Positions 1 to 11,639 of a DNA stretch of 64,000 nucleotides are shown here, piece by piece. Both the position numbers and the translations under genes were made by a program. The notes under the pieces are model-generated. The model had not been told where the DNA came from, searched no databases, and saw only the letters and a program-made list of their open reading frames with translations. The number at the start of each line of letters is the position of its first letter. Within the stretch, counting starts at the first letter, position 1. Source of the DNA: Diphasiastrum complanatum (lineage: Eukaryota > Streptophyta > Lycopodiopsida > Lycopodiales > Lycopodiaceae); assembly GCA_029204225.1 (NCBI GenBank), contig CM055106.1:7039156-7103155 (forward strand). The letters run 5' to 3'.

Positions 1-20
1 TTTTTGGGTCATGAGGAAAA

Positions 21-795
21 TGTTGAAATTGAAAAATAATATATCTTGACTTTAGGCTTGCTACAAACTTTGTACTATGCAAGTATGTTGGTTCATAAAT
101 GTAAATGCCAAATTTGGCCTAGATAGAACTCGAGCTATATGGATTTGACATATCTAGTTGGTTGAATACAACTTGCATATAGATTGTAGACTTAGAAATA
201 GCATTTATATGCTTGTAGAAACTCGTGGCATATCACATGCATTTATTGTAAGTGATCCATAGTGACATGCAAGGCATGCACAAAGTGAAATGGACACATG
301 CATGATGATTTGTACAATTCTAGTTAAAGTAGGACACTTGGTAAAAGTAGGTAAAGATACATGCATGAGATGTGACAAATGTCACTTAGACTCTAGTTTT
401 CACTTTAGATGTGATTGAAAGGTGGATGGATGTGGTTCTACCTCGAGCTACCTCAAATTCCATAAATATGTGTAGCCATTCTCATAATTTTTTATGAAGA
501 ACCAAAGCTTTGTAGCTATTCCATGCCATTTTGGATCTATACCAATTTTTTTTTGCTTCAATATTTCTATCTTTCTCTCTCTAACTCATGTTGAGGCTAA
601 TGCTCATACACTAAATTCTTGTACTTTTGCTCATTTGTAATTCAATGCTATCATTCTCTGATTCTTAGCATGCTAGATTGTGGTTAAGCCTTACTTTTGT
701 ACTAGAATCAGATTATTGTGCTAATCATAAAGCTTAATAAGATCAATCATACTTGTGGGTCATTCCCACACATGTGAATTCTGAAAATTTTGTCA
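21..795 (+). repeat. Ty1/copia 5' LTR
   Basis: The LTR begins TGTTGAAATTG and ends TTTTGTCA, and the plant copia primer site follows at once. The same sequence recurs in reverse complement at 2099-2893, with a few percent divergence and an indel of about 20 bp near the middle (around 690-710 here, 2190-2215 there). The five bases before it, GAAAA at 16-20, are the reverse complement of TTTTC at 2094-2098, just outside the inverted partner. The boundaries are well defined by both copies. Confidence 0.9.
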
Positions 796-808
796 TGGTA
801 TCAGAGCC
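796..808 (+). promoter_or_regulatory. copia primer binding site
   Basis: TGGTATCAGAGCC abuts the LTR end. It is the usual plant Ty1/copia minus-strand primer site, complementary to the 3' end of initiator tRNA-Met. It shows that the LTR at 21-795 is a 5' LTR on the + strand. Confidence 0.9.
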
Positions 809-1467
809 ACATTGAGCTTTGCATGCTAACATCTCTGATTGTACAAGAATTTGAGAACTAATTTAAGCAAAAAAGCAGTTATTCACTTTTCTTTACCTTT
901 CTTTGAAAAGTGTTTGAATCAAATTGGATTGAGGCTGAATTTTCAGGTCTGAAAAGGCTGAATGGAATTCCGCATGTGTGAAAATCAGAGATTTTCAGTC
1001 CCTTCTATTTCCTTGCTGGTTGATCCAAAGATAGTCGTGTTATAGCTTGATGGAAAGCTTATGTAGAGTACTTTCCATAGAAATTGATACCAAATCAATC
1101 TGATGTGTCTATCAAGAGTTATAAGCTCTTAAAGTGGATAGGGAGAGGTCCAAAATCCGAGTGACCACTTTTTGATTTGATTCAATTTTGATTTGTTCTG
1201 AATTAGGGTTTTCTTTTGAAGCATTTCACATGTGCCAAAAGTAGGATTCAAACTTGTCTAAGTCCCTCAATTCATTTTGAGTGTCTGATCTAGAAAATCT
1301 TGTTTTGTAGAATATTTGAGATCCATCTCAAATACAGTTGCAAGTTTTTCACATAAGAAGGTAGCACATCCTTGAAAATACCTATAGTGAAAGAGAGCAA
1401 CAACATTAGGTCTGATTGGAACAAGCTCAAACATATTTTTGTCCATTAACTAAGAAGTCTTCACATA
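809..1467 (+). other. copia untranslated leader
   Basis: Non-coding stretch between the primer site and the gag start. I see no conserved ORF. It is the expected 5' leader of the element. Confidence 0.6.
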
Positions 1468-2115
1468 ATGGCACCTTTGGGAGGATATCTCCTAGAAGCA
1501 AATGAAAGACTAAGTAATTCTGATTACTCAATTTGGAAGTTTAGAATGGAGTCTATTTTGATACTCCAGAATGTTATGGACATTGTGCTTGGTATTGAGG
1601 AGGAGCCTCAAGTAGAGCTTGAAATACCAAAGTACAAAAAGAGAGCTAGAATGGCTCTACATTTCATTAAGATGAATGTATCTAATGAAATTCTGAGAGA
1701 AATTGGATCTTGCACAACTACCAAAGAAGCTTGGGATGCACTTAAGTCCATCTATGAAGCAAAGAACACTTCTAGAATACTCACTCTTAGGAATCAGATT
1801 TTCCAAATTTTTCAAAGAAGTGAGGAGAGTGCATCAAACTATGTTCTGAGAGTAAAAGATCTTCATAGGGAGCTTTCTTGTGTTGGAGTGACAATTAACC
1901 AAGATGAGCTAGTTCAAGTCATTCTAAATGGCTTGAAAGATGACTATGATAATCTTGTTCAATCCTTTGCCATTAAGGAGGAGTTGCCTAATTTAGAAAC
2001 TCTCCAAGGAATTCTCATCTCTAAAGAAGCTAGGCAAAGTTATAAACTTTCTAGAATGAACAAACTCGAGCATGTTGGAAGTAACAAAGCACATTTTCTG
2101 ACAAAATTTCCATAA
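1468..2115 (+). pseudogene. copia gag, N-terminal part, cut by the inverted LTR
   Basis: This is a 215-codon ORF with the hallmarks of copia Gag (UBN2 / Retrotran_gag_2 type): an early YSIWKFRMESIL segment, TKEAWDALKSIYE in the middle and an LNGLKDDYDNLVQSF segment near residue 155. Gag would coat the element RNA in cytoplasmic particles. The start ATG at 1468 follows the leader in the normal place. True gag sequence ends at about 2098; the last few codons (TKFP, stop) are read from the inverted LTR that starts at 2099. The zinc knuckle that should follow lies on the other strand at about 5580, so gag is split by a rearrangement. Bases 1-20, read in reverse complement, would continue the gag frame past TTTTC without a stop. 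Confidence 0.88.
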
Positions 2116-2893
2116 TTCACACGTGTGGAAATGATCCACAAGTATGATTGATCTTATTAAGCTTTATGATTAGCACAATAATCTGATTCTAGATTGAATA
2201 GCAAGATCTAGTATAGAACTTATGGCTTAACCACATTCTAGCATGCTAAGAATCAGAGAATGATAGCATTGAATTACAAATGGGCAAAAGTACAAGAATT
2301 TAGTGTATGAGCATTAGCCTCAACACGAGTTGGAGAGAGAAAGATAGAAATATTGAAGCAAAAAAGAATGGTATAGAACCAAAATGGCATGGAATAGCTA
2401 CAAAGCTTTGGTTCTTCATAAAAAATGATGAGAATGGCTACACATATTTATGGAGTTTGAGGTAGCTCGAGGTAGAACCACATCCATCCACCTTTCAATC
2501 ACATCTAAAGTGAAAACTAGAGTCTAAGTGACATTTGTCACATCTCATGCATGTATCTTTACCTACTTTTACCAAGTGTCCTACTTCTAACTAGAATTGT
2601 ACAAATCATCATGCATGTGTCCATTTCACTTTGTGCATGCCTTGCATGTCACTATGGATCACTTACAATAAATGCATGTGATATGTCACAAGTTTCTACA
2701 AGCATATTAATGCTATTTCTAAGTCTACAATCTATATGCAAGTTGTATTCAACCAACTAGATATGTCAAATCCATATAGCTTGAGTTTTATCTAGGCCAA
2801 ATTTGGCATTTACATTTATGAACCAACATACTTGCATAGTACAAAGTTTGTAGCAAGCCTAAAGTCAAGATAGATTATTTTTCAATTTCAACA
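2099..2893 (-). repeat. Ty1/copia 3' LTR in inverted orientation
   Basis: Reverse-complement copy of the LTR at 21-795. On the minus strand it starts TGTTGAAATT, preceded by the purine-rich TTTTTAGGAG (2894-2903, a PPT-like tract), and it follows the RNase H coding region. On the minus strand it is therefore a normal 3' LTR. Its outer end sits exactly against the gag sequence of the + strand half. Confidence 0.9.
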
Positions 2894-2896
2894 CTC

Positions 2897-3780
2897 CTAA
2901 AAACAATCTATCATTGACTTGAACATGGATCTTGGTATTATTCCAAGATTGGCTCTATGCTTGATGAAGGAACTCTTGCTCAAAGGTTTGGTGAGCAAAT
3001 CTGCAATACAAGATGATGTGTCGATGTGCTCCAAGTAGATTTTCCCTCCAATGAGCTTCTCTCTCACGAAGTGATGTGCAACCTCGATGTGTTTGCTCCT
3101 TCCATGGAATATTGGATTGTTGGCAAGGGCTTGTGCTGAAATGTTGTCACACATGATCATAGGTAGATCATCTTCTATGATTATCTTTAGCTCCACTAGA
3201 AACCTTTTGATCCAAAGCACTTCCTTTGTTGTAGTAGTGAGTGCTTTATACTCAGCTTCACAGGATGAGAGTGATACAGTATCTTGCTTTTTGGAAAGCC
3301 AAGATATCAAGTTTCCTCCAAGATATATGACATAAGCACTTGTAGATTTTTTATCTGCTCTATCACTTGCAAAATATGAGTCAGAATAGCCAACTATAGA
3401 AAGATCTTCACTTTTATACAACAAACCATAATCAAAAGTTGAAGATATGTATCTAAGCACTCTTTTGGCCATTTTTCAATGATGAATAGTAGGATTTTGC
3501 ATAGCTTGGCTCAACTTATGAACACTAAAACTTATGTCAGGCCTAGTTATTGTGAGCCAAATTAAGGATCCTATAAGACTCCTAAAAAGAGTGATGTCCA
3601 CGAAGGATCTTTCATCACCTTTGTTAGGGTCTTTTACAATTTGCTCCATAGGAGTTTATATACTCTTACAATCTAGCATATTGAACTTTTTTAACATTGA
3701 AAGAGCATACTTGGATTGACATACAAGAGCATTATCATTAAGAAAGTCAATCATTTTCACCTTAAATCTAGGATTTAGGT
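2897..3780 (-). pseudogene. copia reverse transcriptase C-terminus and RNase H
   Basis: Minus-strand translation gives the end of copia RT (QSKYALSMLKKFNM, then GSLIWLTITRPDISF and VHKLSQAMQNP), a stop at about 3473-3480, then an open 191-codon RNase H segment. That segment contains GYSDSYFASD, WLSKKQDTVSLSSCEAEY, KEVLWIKRFL, NPIFHGRSKHIEVAHHF and DLLTKPLS, the classic copia RNase H order with the D and E residues and the SKHI/HHF motif present. The RT catalytic YVDD is not found. It is followed by the 3' LTR. The element is non-autonomous: one in-frame stop is visible and RT is truncated upstream by the insertion described at 3781-4320. Confidence 0.88.
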
Positions 3781-4320
3781 CCTATAAACTAGGAATCACT
3801 ACCAAAATGACATGACCAACCCTATGGACTTGACCTAACCTACATTAGGAGTGGGTTGCCACATGGCATCTTGGCCTCATATGTGTGGAATCCACTTATG
3901 TACAAAATTTACATTATACTACATGGTTTTTTATCAAGCTAGATTTGCCAATTTTTGGCAATTCTTCACACTCCTCAAATTTAGATTGATCTATCTACAA
4001 CTCTCTTGCTAGATGAATGAATGCTTTTAGAAGTGTCTACAAAATCCAGCTACAAACAAGGAACTTTTGAGACTCCAATAGAGATTGATGTCCGTGAAGG
4101 ATCTTTCACCACCTCTTAAAGGATCCCTTACAAGATGTTCCACAAATGTGTCTATATACATGTAGCACACTTCAAAAACTATACATCATGCCAAGCCATG
4201 GATTCCAAGGTATTTTGTGAACTTGAAGATACATCAATAAAACTATTAAGTGCATACATATTGTTGCCAAAGACAACTTGCCTTGCTTGATCCATATGAT
4301 TGAGCCTAGATGGCTCCATC
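3781..4320 (-). repeat. fragment of a second copia: LTR start plus RT remnant
   Basis: At 3950-3985 the sequence reads ...CAATTCTTCACA followed by CTCCTCAAATTTAG, the same LTR-start/PPT layout seen at 2893 and at 28130, in minus orientation. Bases 4060-4180 resemble 3560-3665 (AGACTCC...GATGTCC.CGAAGGATCTTTCA.CACC), so a second, diverged copy of the copia RT C-terminal region lies here. It interrupts the reading of the first element. Boundaries are approximate. Confidence 0.5.
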
Positions 4321-4327
4321 TTGATAC

Positions 4328-5655
4328 TCATGTTCTTCTTGGAGTCCTCGGGTCTTGAGCTTGCTCCTCCACTTGACTTGACTCCAAACCATCAATGAAT
4401 TGAATAAGGTGTTGATCCAAAGGTGCTTCTTCAAGTTTACAAATCTTCCACTCTTGAAAGATCACATTTCCACCATTGACAAATTCTTTGGTTGAAAACA
4501 TGTAGATTCTACAATCTCTACTTGAAGAGCAAAACACTACCATTATTCCTATCATTGAAATAGGATAATCTTTGGTCCTTACATTGGAATGAACAAAGCA
4601 TGTGGACACAAAGATTTCCAAAGCAAATGATGTTTCATCTTTTATGACTCTATTCAAACTATTACAAAAATAGTTATCCAATGAAATTGCTTTATCAACA
4701 ACAAATGTAGATTTCAAAGCAACCCATTTCATTGTCTTGTCATACAAAGTAATAAACACCATGAATCTTAAAGGTAAGAAACAAGTCACCTCATGTCTAC
4801 TACTACTTTTCAAAAAGTATTCAAAGATAGTAGACTCTCCAATGCTCACCACCCTTGCAAGATGCACACTTGAATGGACAATTTGCATGCAATTTGATGA
4901 CTCGGCCATTGTCATTGAGGACTCCCTTGGAACTCTCATGCTTTGAAGCTGATCCTCAAGATCTTCCTCCTTTTGATGCTCCTCCTCAATGCAAGCAAGA
5001 TCACACTTTGCCAAGATCTCCTCCTTTGCCAAGCTCATTCTTTCAAAAGCAACACTAGCTTCCAACTTAAACAATCTTCCATGTTTAAATCCCTTTGCAA
5101 TGCAAACATCATTCTTCAAGATGAAGCAAACACCATGCTTAAAGTGGACATCCAAACCACTTTCTAAGAGTAGACCAACACTAAGCATATTCTAGGTGAT
5201 TGATGGTACATAAAGGACATTTTCTAGATCCATGCATTTTGAGGATTCTAGACACAAAGAGATGGTGCCAACACCATCTATCCTACACTCTTCATCATTT
5301 GCAGTAAAGACAAACTTTCTAGCAGCATTGAAAGAGTGTAAGGTTGAGAAAAAGTCCTTTTCACAAGACATGTGGGAGCTAGCCCCACTGTCGATCCACC
5401 AATTGTCTCTTGAATTGCTATTGCTTGTTGGTGAGGATGTAGATGCCATCAATAATACATCTACTTTATCCTCCTCCTCCTCCTTTGCAAGGTTTCCTTG
5501 TTTGTCCTCTTCCACTTGTGCTCTTAGCCTCTTGTAGCATTCAGATGCATAATGCCCCTTCTTTCCACAAAAGAAGCATTTCTGCTTTGACTTGTCCAAA
5601 TCGGTGACATAAGCTACTCGCTTACCACATTTTGGGCCTCCACTGGTCACAGTTG
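4328..5655 (-). pseudogene. copia zinc knuckle, protease and pre-integrase remnant
   Basis: Reading leftward on the minus strand from about 5650: a CCHC zinc knuckle (CFFCGKKGHYASEC) ending Gag, an acidic linker, the aspartic protease active site WWIDSGASSHMS and the flanking YVPSIT segment. A stop follows, then the pre-integrase piece LLESGLDVHFKHG...CIAKGFKHGRLFKLE. The integrase catalytic core (HSD, TDNGGE, E) is absent; what remains of its C-terminus is RIYMFSTKEFVNGGNVIFQEW. The polyprotein has a large internal deletion. It is the inverted continuation of the gag on the + strand at 1468-2098. An in-frame TAA just upstream of 5650 marks the break with unrelated DNA. Confidence 0.82.
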
Positions 5656-5659
5656 ATAG

Positions 5660-6100
5660 CTTTTATCAGTGGGCACGTACGCTATTCACATTGATTCTCG
5701 ACATAGAAGAAATTGTTGCCTGAGCGAAACGTCATACCACTTGTGTGCATTTTTTGAGAAACCCTGACCATTTTGTCTTGACCGAGCTTTGCCCACTCGC
5801 CCACTATCTAGTATCTCTCAAACGTATTCGACCAACCAACCATCCCAGTTGTGTGGCGTCTTTTAGCATCAATCCTTGCTAGTGCAATGATGATGGCTAC
5901 GCATACCTCTAATCTAACGGTTCTCACCACCCATCCTTGTACATAGCCATCCCACCGAAGCAATCCAATACTACTTATTCTAGCTGCGAGAGGCCTTAGA
6001 CACCTCCAGTAGGAAACGCCTTGGACGTGCACTAGCAGGAAGCCATAGAGTAAGCAAGAAAATGATTGCACCCTCACCCCATACACCACCATTCTAAAGA
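5660..6100. other. no gene recognised; possibly gypsy leader
   Basis: More GC-balanced than its left neighbour. ORFs on the minus strand here show no recognisable motif. The position just before a gypsy gag suggests leader sequence, but nothing proves it. Confidence 0.3.
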
Positions 6101-7015
6101 GTAGTGACACCCGCTTAGATCAAGATGCAAGGCCCCTGGAATCCACCGCGGGTAGAGAAGAGAATACCCCGAATAGATGCGCCAAAGTACGACGGGGAAT
6201 CTTAAAGTAGATTGTGTCGATGATAAAATCACCGAGAAAATGGCCATTAAATTACTCCTAGTCAGGTTACCCAAGGCCATCAGGAGAGAATTGAAACCCG
6301 TAGACTCTTACACGACGCTAAAGGACGTGATGGATGATGCCATCCGAGAAGAAGATGAAGGGTCTGACGAGGATTACGATTATCGCGAGAAAAGCTAAAC
6401 ACGAGACTTCACGTATTGAAGAATCCGCCTCAACTAGCATGATAAATATCCTTCAGCATCTAGAAGGTTGGTAACGGGCATACCAAGCACAAATGGAGAA
6501 GTTGACCTCAGAGTTCCAAAATGCTAAAGGATGTGGCCGAAAAGGCCTTCCCTATCCATGGAAATATATGGTGCCATGTGTCTGCTCAACGCCATGCTGT
6601 CAATGCGTGCCCACATGCAAGAACGTACTATCACCAGGCACCAAGACCGCTGTACCATCCGTAAAGACCACCTGGACCTACAAATTATGCACCAAACTAC
6701 ACTATGCCAATGCATCCATGCAGAGGCCAGGACAATGCCAACCAAGGCCAATAGGCCCAGTTTTTCATCACCCTCGATCCTCTGGTTCTATAAACCATCC
6801 TACACCACTTTTACATTCTGAACTAGAGTCTTCTTATCCAAGGCCAATCGCTCCCCATCCAATACAACAGTCTTTTGTAGAGAGTCAACATATTGCTACA
6901 TCGTCTATCACACAAGTTGATTCCGACTACATAGACCCAGCGATGTATTGTATAGAAGATACCAATGTGCCTGCTCATCAAGTTGATCCATTTGCACCCT
7001 ACCAAAATTAGTAGT
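6101..7015 (+). pseudogene. eroded Ty3/gypsy gag
   Basis: The translated pieces match, in order, the better preserved gag at 18068-19120: RIDAPKYDGES, then (after an internal deletion) LKVDCVDDKITEKMAIKLLLVRLPK, LKDVMDDAIREEDEGSDED, and a proline/glutamine-rich tail ending YIDPAMYCIED. Frameshifts separate the parts near 6400 and 6500. The deletion removes the central Retrotrans_gag helices. It belongs to the same gypsy family as the element at 17034-23048. Confidence 0.75.
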
Positions 7016-8130
7016 ATTAGATGTGTCTAGGCTCGTCTAGTCTTACTGATTCTTTTGTCATCGACGGATACATAGTTGCTTCTAATCCATATACAGTTAC
7101 ATCATGTCTAGCAACCACGTAAGGTCTATCTCAAACATTATTCATAGATAAGACCAAGAATGTACCACCTCAAATCTATGTCTTCATTACGTCTCTATGA
7201 CCAAGCAATTGATATCATACCCTGGAGCCAAGTTTTGAGCTACCGCCTGATGAATTATGAGTTTTGTGTCTAGATGATAACTCGTATGTTTTATCTGAGT
7301 GAAAGTAATATAAGACATAATTGTCTTATTACATGCTATGTAGATGTTATATGTTATCACTTGTTTTTCTTTTGTAACATTGTAGCTATGGCCTTGATCC
7401 AAGTTCGATACTGGATTGCAAGAGTCTGGTCTAAGAGTGTCATGCAAATCCTTCTATAGAACTATCTGCTACAATTTTTCATTTTTTCTTTTATTTCAAG
7501 TTTTGTCGTGTCAACTATGTCGTTTGTTGCTACCTGTTTGTTTGTTCTATTGTCGTATGGTTTGGTGTGTTTTCTTTTGCAGCATCACTATAGGTGATAT
7601 TTCATCAGCAATTTTATTCTACCTCTATAGTTGCAGTATCACACGAATTCTCATTGGGATACCAATGATTTCAACAACTTTCAATATGAACAAAAAGAGC
7701 AATCAAGGAATTCAACAACAAATGCTCAATTTGGCAACAAAACGAGCATCTTATCATACTACAACCATGATCTAGCAAAATATCCATCTTCCCAACAAGA
7801 TGAAATATATGCGACAACACCAACACCGCCATTCACAATAAGCAATTGGTTTTACGTAAGCGCTACAATACGCACGCTTTTCCAATTGCCTCACCATGGC
7901 CATCAAATCATCAATAAAGTGGCAGCTTGTACCAGTGAAGGGCCCTCAAGTCACATCAAAGCCAAAATCTATGTGCAAGCCAACGCAAACGACAAGTGTT
8001 CCTACCAATGCCAACAACGATGCTTCATTGGCAAAATGTACATTGAGCAGTGGTAATTGTGTCTCAAGGCCATACTACCGATGTTGTACGTCATCCATTC
8101 GACCATCTGCGAAGGCCGCAATAAGCACAA
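7016..8130 (+). other. degenerate sequence, possible gypsy remains
   Basis: No clear domain. An ORF at 7631-8056 is rich in N, Q, S and T and looks like the low-complexity tail of a gag, but no motif supports this. The stretch at 7450-7620 is T-rich and non-coding. Confidence 0.25.
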
Positions 8131-8698
8131 GTCATCACTGATTGAAATCTCATAGGCCTACGTAAACTGAAGGACTCTCAAGTCAATCAGAGATTGAAGT
8201 TATGAGTGCACAACCTCAATGACAAAGCTATTTTCAAAGATCCATGAGATACCACAATGCCCAATCATGATTGGACCACACTTTTGCCACCTCTTAATCC
8301 TATTGGACCATTGATCCATTCACCTCTAAATTCTATTGGACCATGTTCAAGCATATCTCAAATTCTATTGGACCACTCATGGTTCCACCTCTAAATCCTA
8401 TTGGACCTCTTAAACTTCATCAAACAATAGCATTACATTGTCTACACTCTAATTGGCTCGATTTTGGCCTCCTACTCTATTTTGACTCAATAGTGGCATT
8501 ACAATTGGAAATGGATAATTTGACCCTATCAACATCCTACATCTAGATGCTTGATACAAAAAACATAAGACCCCTATATCTAGGCATTTTTAATTTAATT
8601 CACAATTCTCCACACGTGGGAACATCCTCCACACATGTGAGATTCACTTACAAACTTCTTTCATAAAAATACCAAGTTAGATTTTTGCCAATTTCTCA
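8130..8698 (-). repeat. copia LTR remnant with internal tandem repeats
   Basis: The right end reads GCCAATTTCTCACA, like the LTR-start ends at about 3969 and 28130 in minus orientation, and CCACACATGTGAGATTC (8632-8648) resembles 27780-27795. Between 8283 and 8405 a unit of about 22 bp (CCTCTAAATYCTATTGGACCA) recurs four times at irregular spacing. I take this as an old LTR of the same copia group. The left boundary is not defined. Confidence 0.4.
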
Positions 8699-9033
8699 CA
8701 TATCACACCCACTCCATCTTCATCTCAATGCCGTTCAGTAACCCCTTGTGTGGCATTCACATCATGTCTCAAGAAATACTAAGCTCGTGTACATCATCTG
8801 TTGAATCATTTGCATGAGCAATCGGAAGCAAGTCATCAACGAGCCAACTCCAACCTAATTCAATCCAAATCTTTTGGAGATGCTCGTACTTCTTCAAAGC
8901 TTCATCTCCTACAGAGCGTCACTTTACAAAAAGTTCCACATCTACAAGCTGCACCAACTTTGACTCCTCCAACACCATAAGGAGCGGGGTCTTAACATTG
9001 CACTTGGCGTGGGACCCCTAGTTCTTAACGGAG
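8699..9033. other. no feature seen
   Basis: I see no coding potential, repeat or motif in this stretch. Confidence 0.4.
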
Positions 9034-9560
9034 GGGATAATATAGGCTGATATTCCAAGGAATATTCTAGCCATCCTATGGAACATCTTTAAAAATACAA
9101 GCAGGATAGGATCTAAACGTAGAACTTGCCCATCAAGTTTAGGCTTTTGCGGTATCCGTAATGGCTTAAGTTATTTAGTTCTAAGTTTAAACTACCATGG
9201 GCATTGCACGTAGATATGTAGTTTCCAGTTATTTCAAGTTATGTAAAAGTTAGTCACAAAGGTCCATTGGGGGTTTGTCCCATGGCACCAATGTGATTCA
9301 AAGTTAAGTTAGTCCCATAGTGCCTTTTTGTAAGTGACCACCACTCCAAATATATATAGGAGTGGAAGAGTCCATTTTTGAGAGAACCTCATTTACAATA
9401 CATGCCTATCTTTCTCTCTGAGTGTTCTCCCTTGTGTGGTTTCATGTACTGTGTTACTTCACATTGTATTGTATATTATTCATCTGGCAACAGGTTAAGT
9501 TAATCTAGGCCCTCCATTCTCTAGTAGGGTAAGCCTTAGAGGATGAGATTTAGTTTAGGG
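9034..9560 (+). repeat. putative LTR with TATA box
   Basis: A purine tract (ACGGAGGGGA, about 9027-9036) precedes a segment carrying a strong TATA element (AAATATATATAGGAG, about 9348-9362). Downstream lie CT-rich leader-like sequence and TGTATTGTATATTATTC. This is LTR architecture (PPT, U3, TATA, R/U5). No second copy is in the window, so the ends and family are uncertain. Confidence 0.4.
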
Positions 9561-10400
9561 TTTTATCTTTTAGGTTAAGCCATCATTTGTTAGAGACTAA
9601 GGAGAGAAAAGAGAGAAGAGTGGATCTTGCCCAAAGTACTCACCCACTTGCTTTAGTTCTTCTCATACTTCAACCTTTGGGTTAGTTGGAAGCCATAGCC
9701 ATTGGATGGGGAAGCCACAATGTCTAGTTGGAGCCATAACGTGTTCTAGTTGGGAGTCCGCCATAGCACTCATTAGTTGGAGCCATAGCCGGAGTTGAGG
9801 GATGTGAAGCAGCCAACAGTAGCTATCTCCACAAGCAATTGGGATGCTTGCATAAGCTCAACGTCCTCTGGGCATGCTTGACTTTCTGTAATGTGCATCT
9901 CATCAATTGGTTCTGTAAAATCTGTGTCATGAAGTGCCTAAAAACAATAATAAAGTCTCACATATATTGAAGTCATTGCTAGCACCTAAAAAAATATGAC
10001 AAAAAACAAATACCACATACTCACATCCTCTGGCAAAGTTTCATTTGAAAGTGACACGTCGGCTCCATCCATTTGTTCTAATTGCAAAAATATTCTCGCT
10101 CGTGATCTTGTCAAAACCATATTGTCCAATCAACTCACCAATTGTTAGAATTACAAAATTTATGTGGTGATCACAATACATAAATTTTCAAGACAACCAA
10201 AAGTAGTCCATCTCACCGATTAACTCCTTGCAAGAGCTATCGAAGTTTCTTAATCACAAATTTCTATGACTGCACAAGAGATGATTTAAAACCACAAAGC
10301 CTTGATGTGGTCAAGCTCTCAATTACAAAGTTCCATATGTTAAAGGACTGATTAACAGTGTTCAGTTAAATCCCATATCTACTCTCCATGACGATGAGGC
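9561..10400. other. no gene seen
   Basis: Stop-rich sequence. A short motif around GCCATAGC recurs at 9690-9800 (TTGGAAGCCATAGCC, TTGGAGCCATAA, TTGGAGCCATAGCC), but I see no gene or element boundary. Confidence 0.35.
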
Positions 10401-10404
10401 AGAG

Positions 10405-11580
10405 CTGCTAGGCAAAAAAAATTTGCGTGGCACCCCTCCATGTGAGCTGCTTGCTCATTGATAGAAGTGAGGCTCCTTTCATTGCAAGGCAGAAATTTTT
10501 TGCCTGGCAGCGCTCCATGTGAGCTTCACGTTTAAATGACAGAGAGAAATTTCGGTCTGATCATCTACGAAATTCATCCAAAGTCTGATTTGAAAAATTG
10601 GAAGATCAAATATTCAGTCATAAGCAACAAGCAATTGAACAAAATGATCGATAAAGTGCCTAACTATGGATCTTTGCTACTATTCTGAGAGAGTTCATAG
10701 GCGAACTTATGAGCGGCTACCTCTATTGAGTGTTTGACATTGATTGATTGATAGTGAAAATGACTATCATTATGGTCATTGCACTAAGAGCATTCTATTT
10801 GTTGATTTTATTGCTACATTGGAGACCAATCACTTTCTGAGACTCACTGTTCATTCGTGGAGCAAATTTTGTAGCAGGTCCATAGACTGCTGACCATTTT
10901 GTGTAATCCTTGAGCATGGGAGTTGAGGTCATGTTCACTGATTATTCAATGGCTTCCTATATGAAGGTTCATTGTTTAAATGTTTCCAATTGAGAGATGT
11001 GGGTGTGAGGTGGAGCATTTTCTCAAACATTGTTTCGCTACTTCATATGTTGAAATGTAATCTATGAACCTGAACGTACAGTCAATGATTGCAAAGGCAG
11101 AGCGGATGAATAGAACTGTAGAAATGCGATCAACAAAACATCAAATGCAAATAGCATCAAATTCTCATACAAGATAACAAAACATCAAATGTAGATAGCA
11201 TCAAATTTGTACAGTCGTAGTAAGATAAAGAGTGCCAAGCATGTTCAGAAATCTTTTGCAAACATTGACAACCCTCCATGGCGATGAGGGAGGGAGCACT
11301 GTCGGGCAAAAAAAATTTGCTTGCAATGACCACTCTTCTATTAGTGCTACCAGGGAAAAAAAATTTGTCTGGCAAAGAAACCAACCACTCTTCTATTAGA
11401 GCTACCAAACAAAAAAAAATTGCCTGGCAGCATTGCTCGCCGACGAGCAATGTTGCCAGGCAAAAAAAATTTGTTTGGCAAAGAAACCAACCACTCTTCT
11501 ATTAGCGCTACCAGGCAAGAATTTTTTGCCTGGCAACATTGCTCACACCAGGCAAAAAAAATTTGCTTGGCAAAGAAATG
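10405..11580. repeat. array of about eight A/T-core palindromes
   Basis: Copies of an imperfect palindrome, GCCAGGCAAAAAAAATTTGCCTGGC in consensus, occur at about 10409, 10484, 11306, 11350, 11405, 11452, 11508 and 11552. Six are packed at about 50-bp spacing in 11300-11580, separated by AAGAAACCAACCACTCTTCTATTAG-like spacers. Each copy can fold into a short hairpin. There is no cas gene and this is plant DNA, so it is not CRISPR. It may be a satellite-like array or part of a transposon's subterminal region. Confidence 0.6.
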
Positions 11581-11639
11581 AATCTCACTTCTATCAGCAA
11601 GCAACCAGCTGACTTTCTCAGGCAGAGACCTGCAGCGGG

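Noticed and set aside
6493-7005. Minus-strand ORFs opposite the gag remnant at 6493-7011
   Set aside because: The + frame matches the related gag at 18550-19120 in motif order; the minus frames show no motif.
10405-11580. Regular palindromic repeats as a CRISPR array
   Set aside because: Plant nuclear context, no cas genes, spacers themselves are similar to each other, copies are imperfect.
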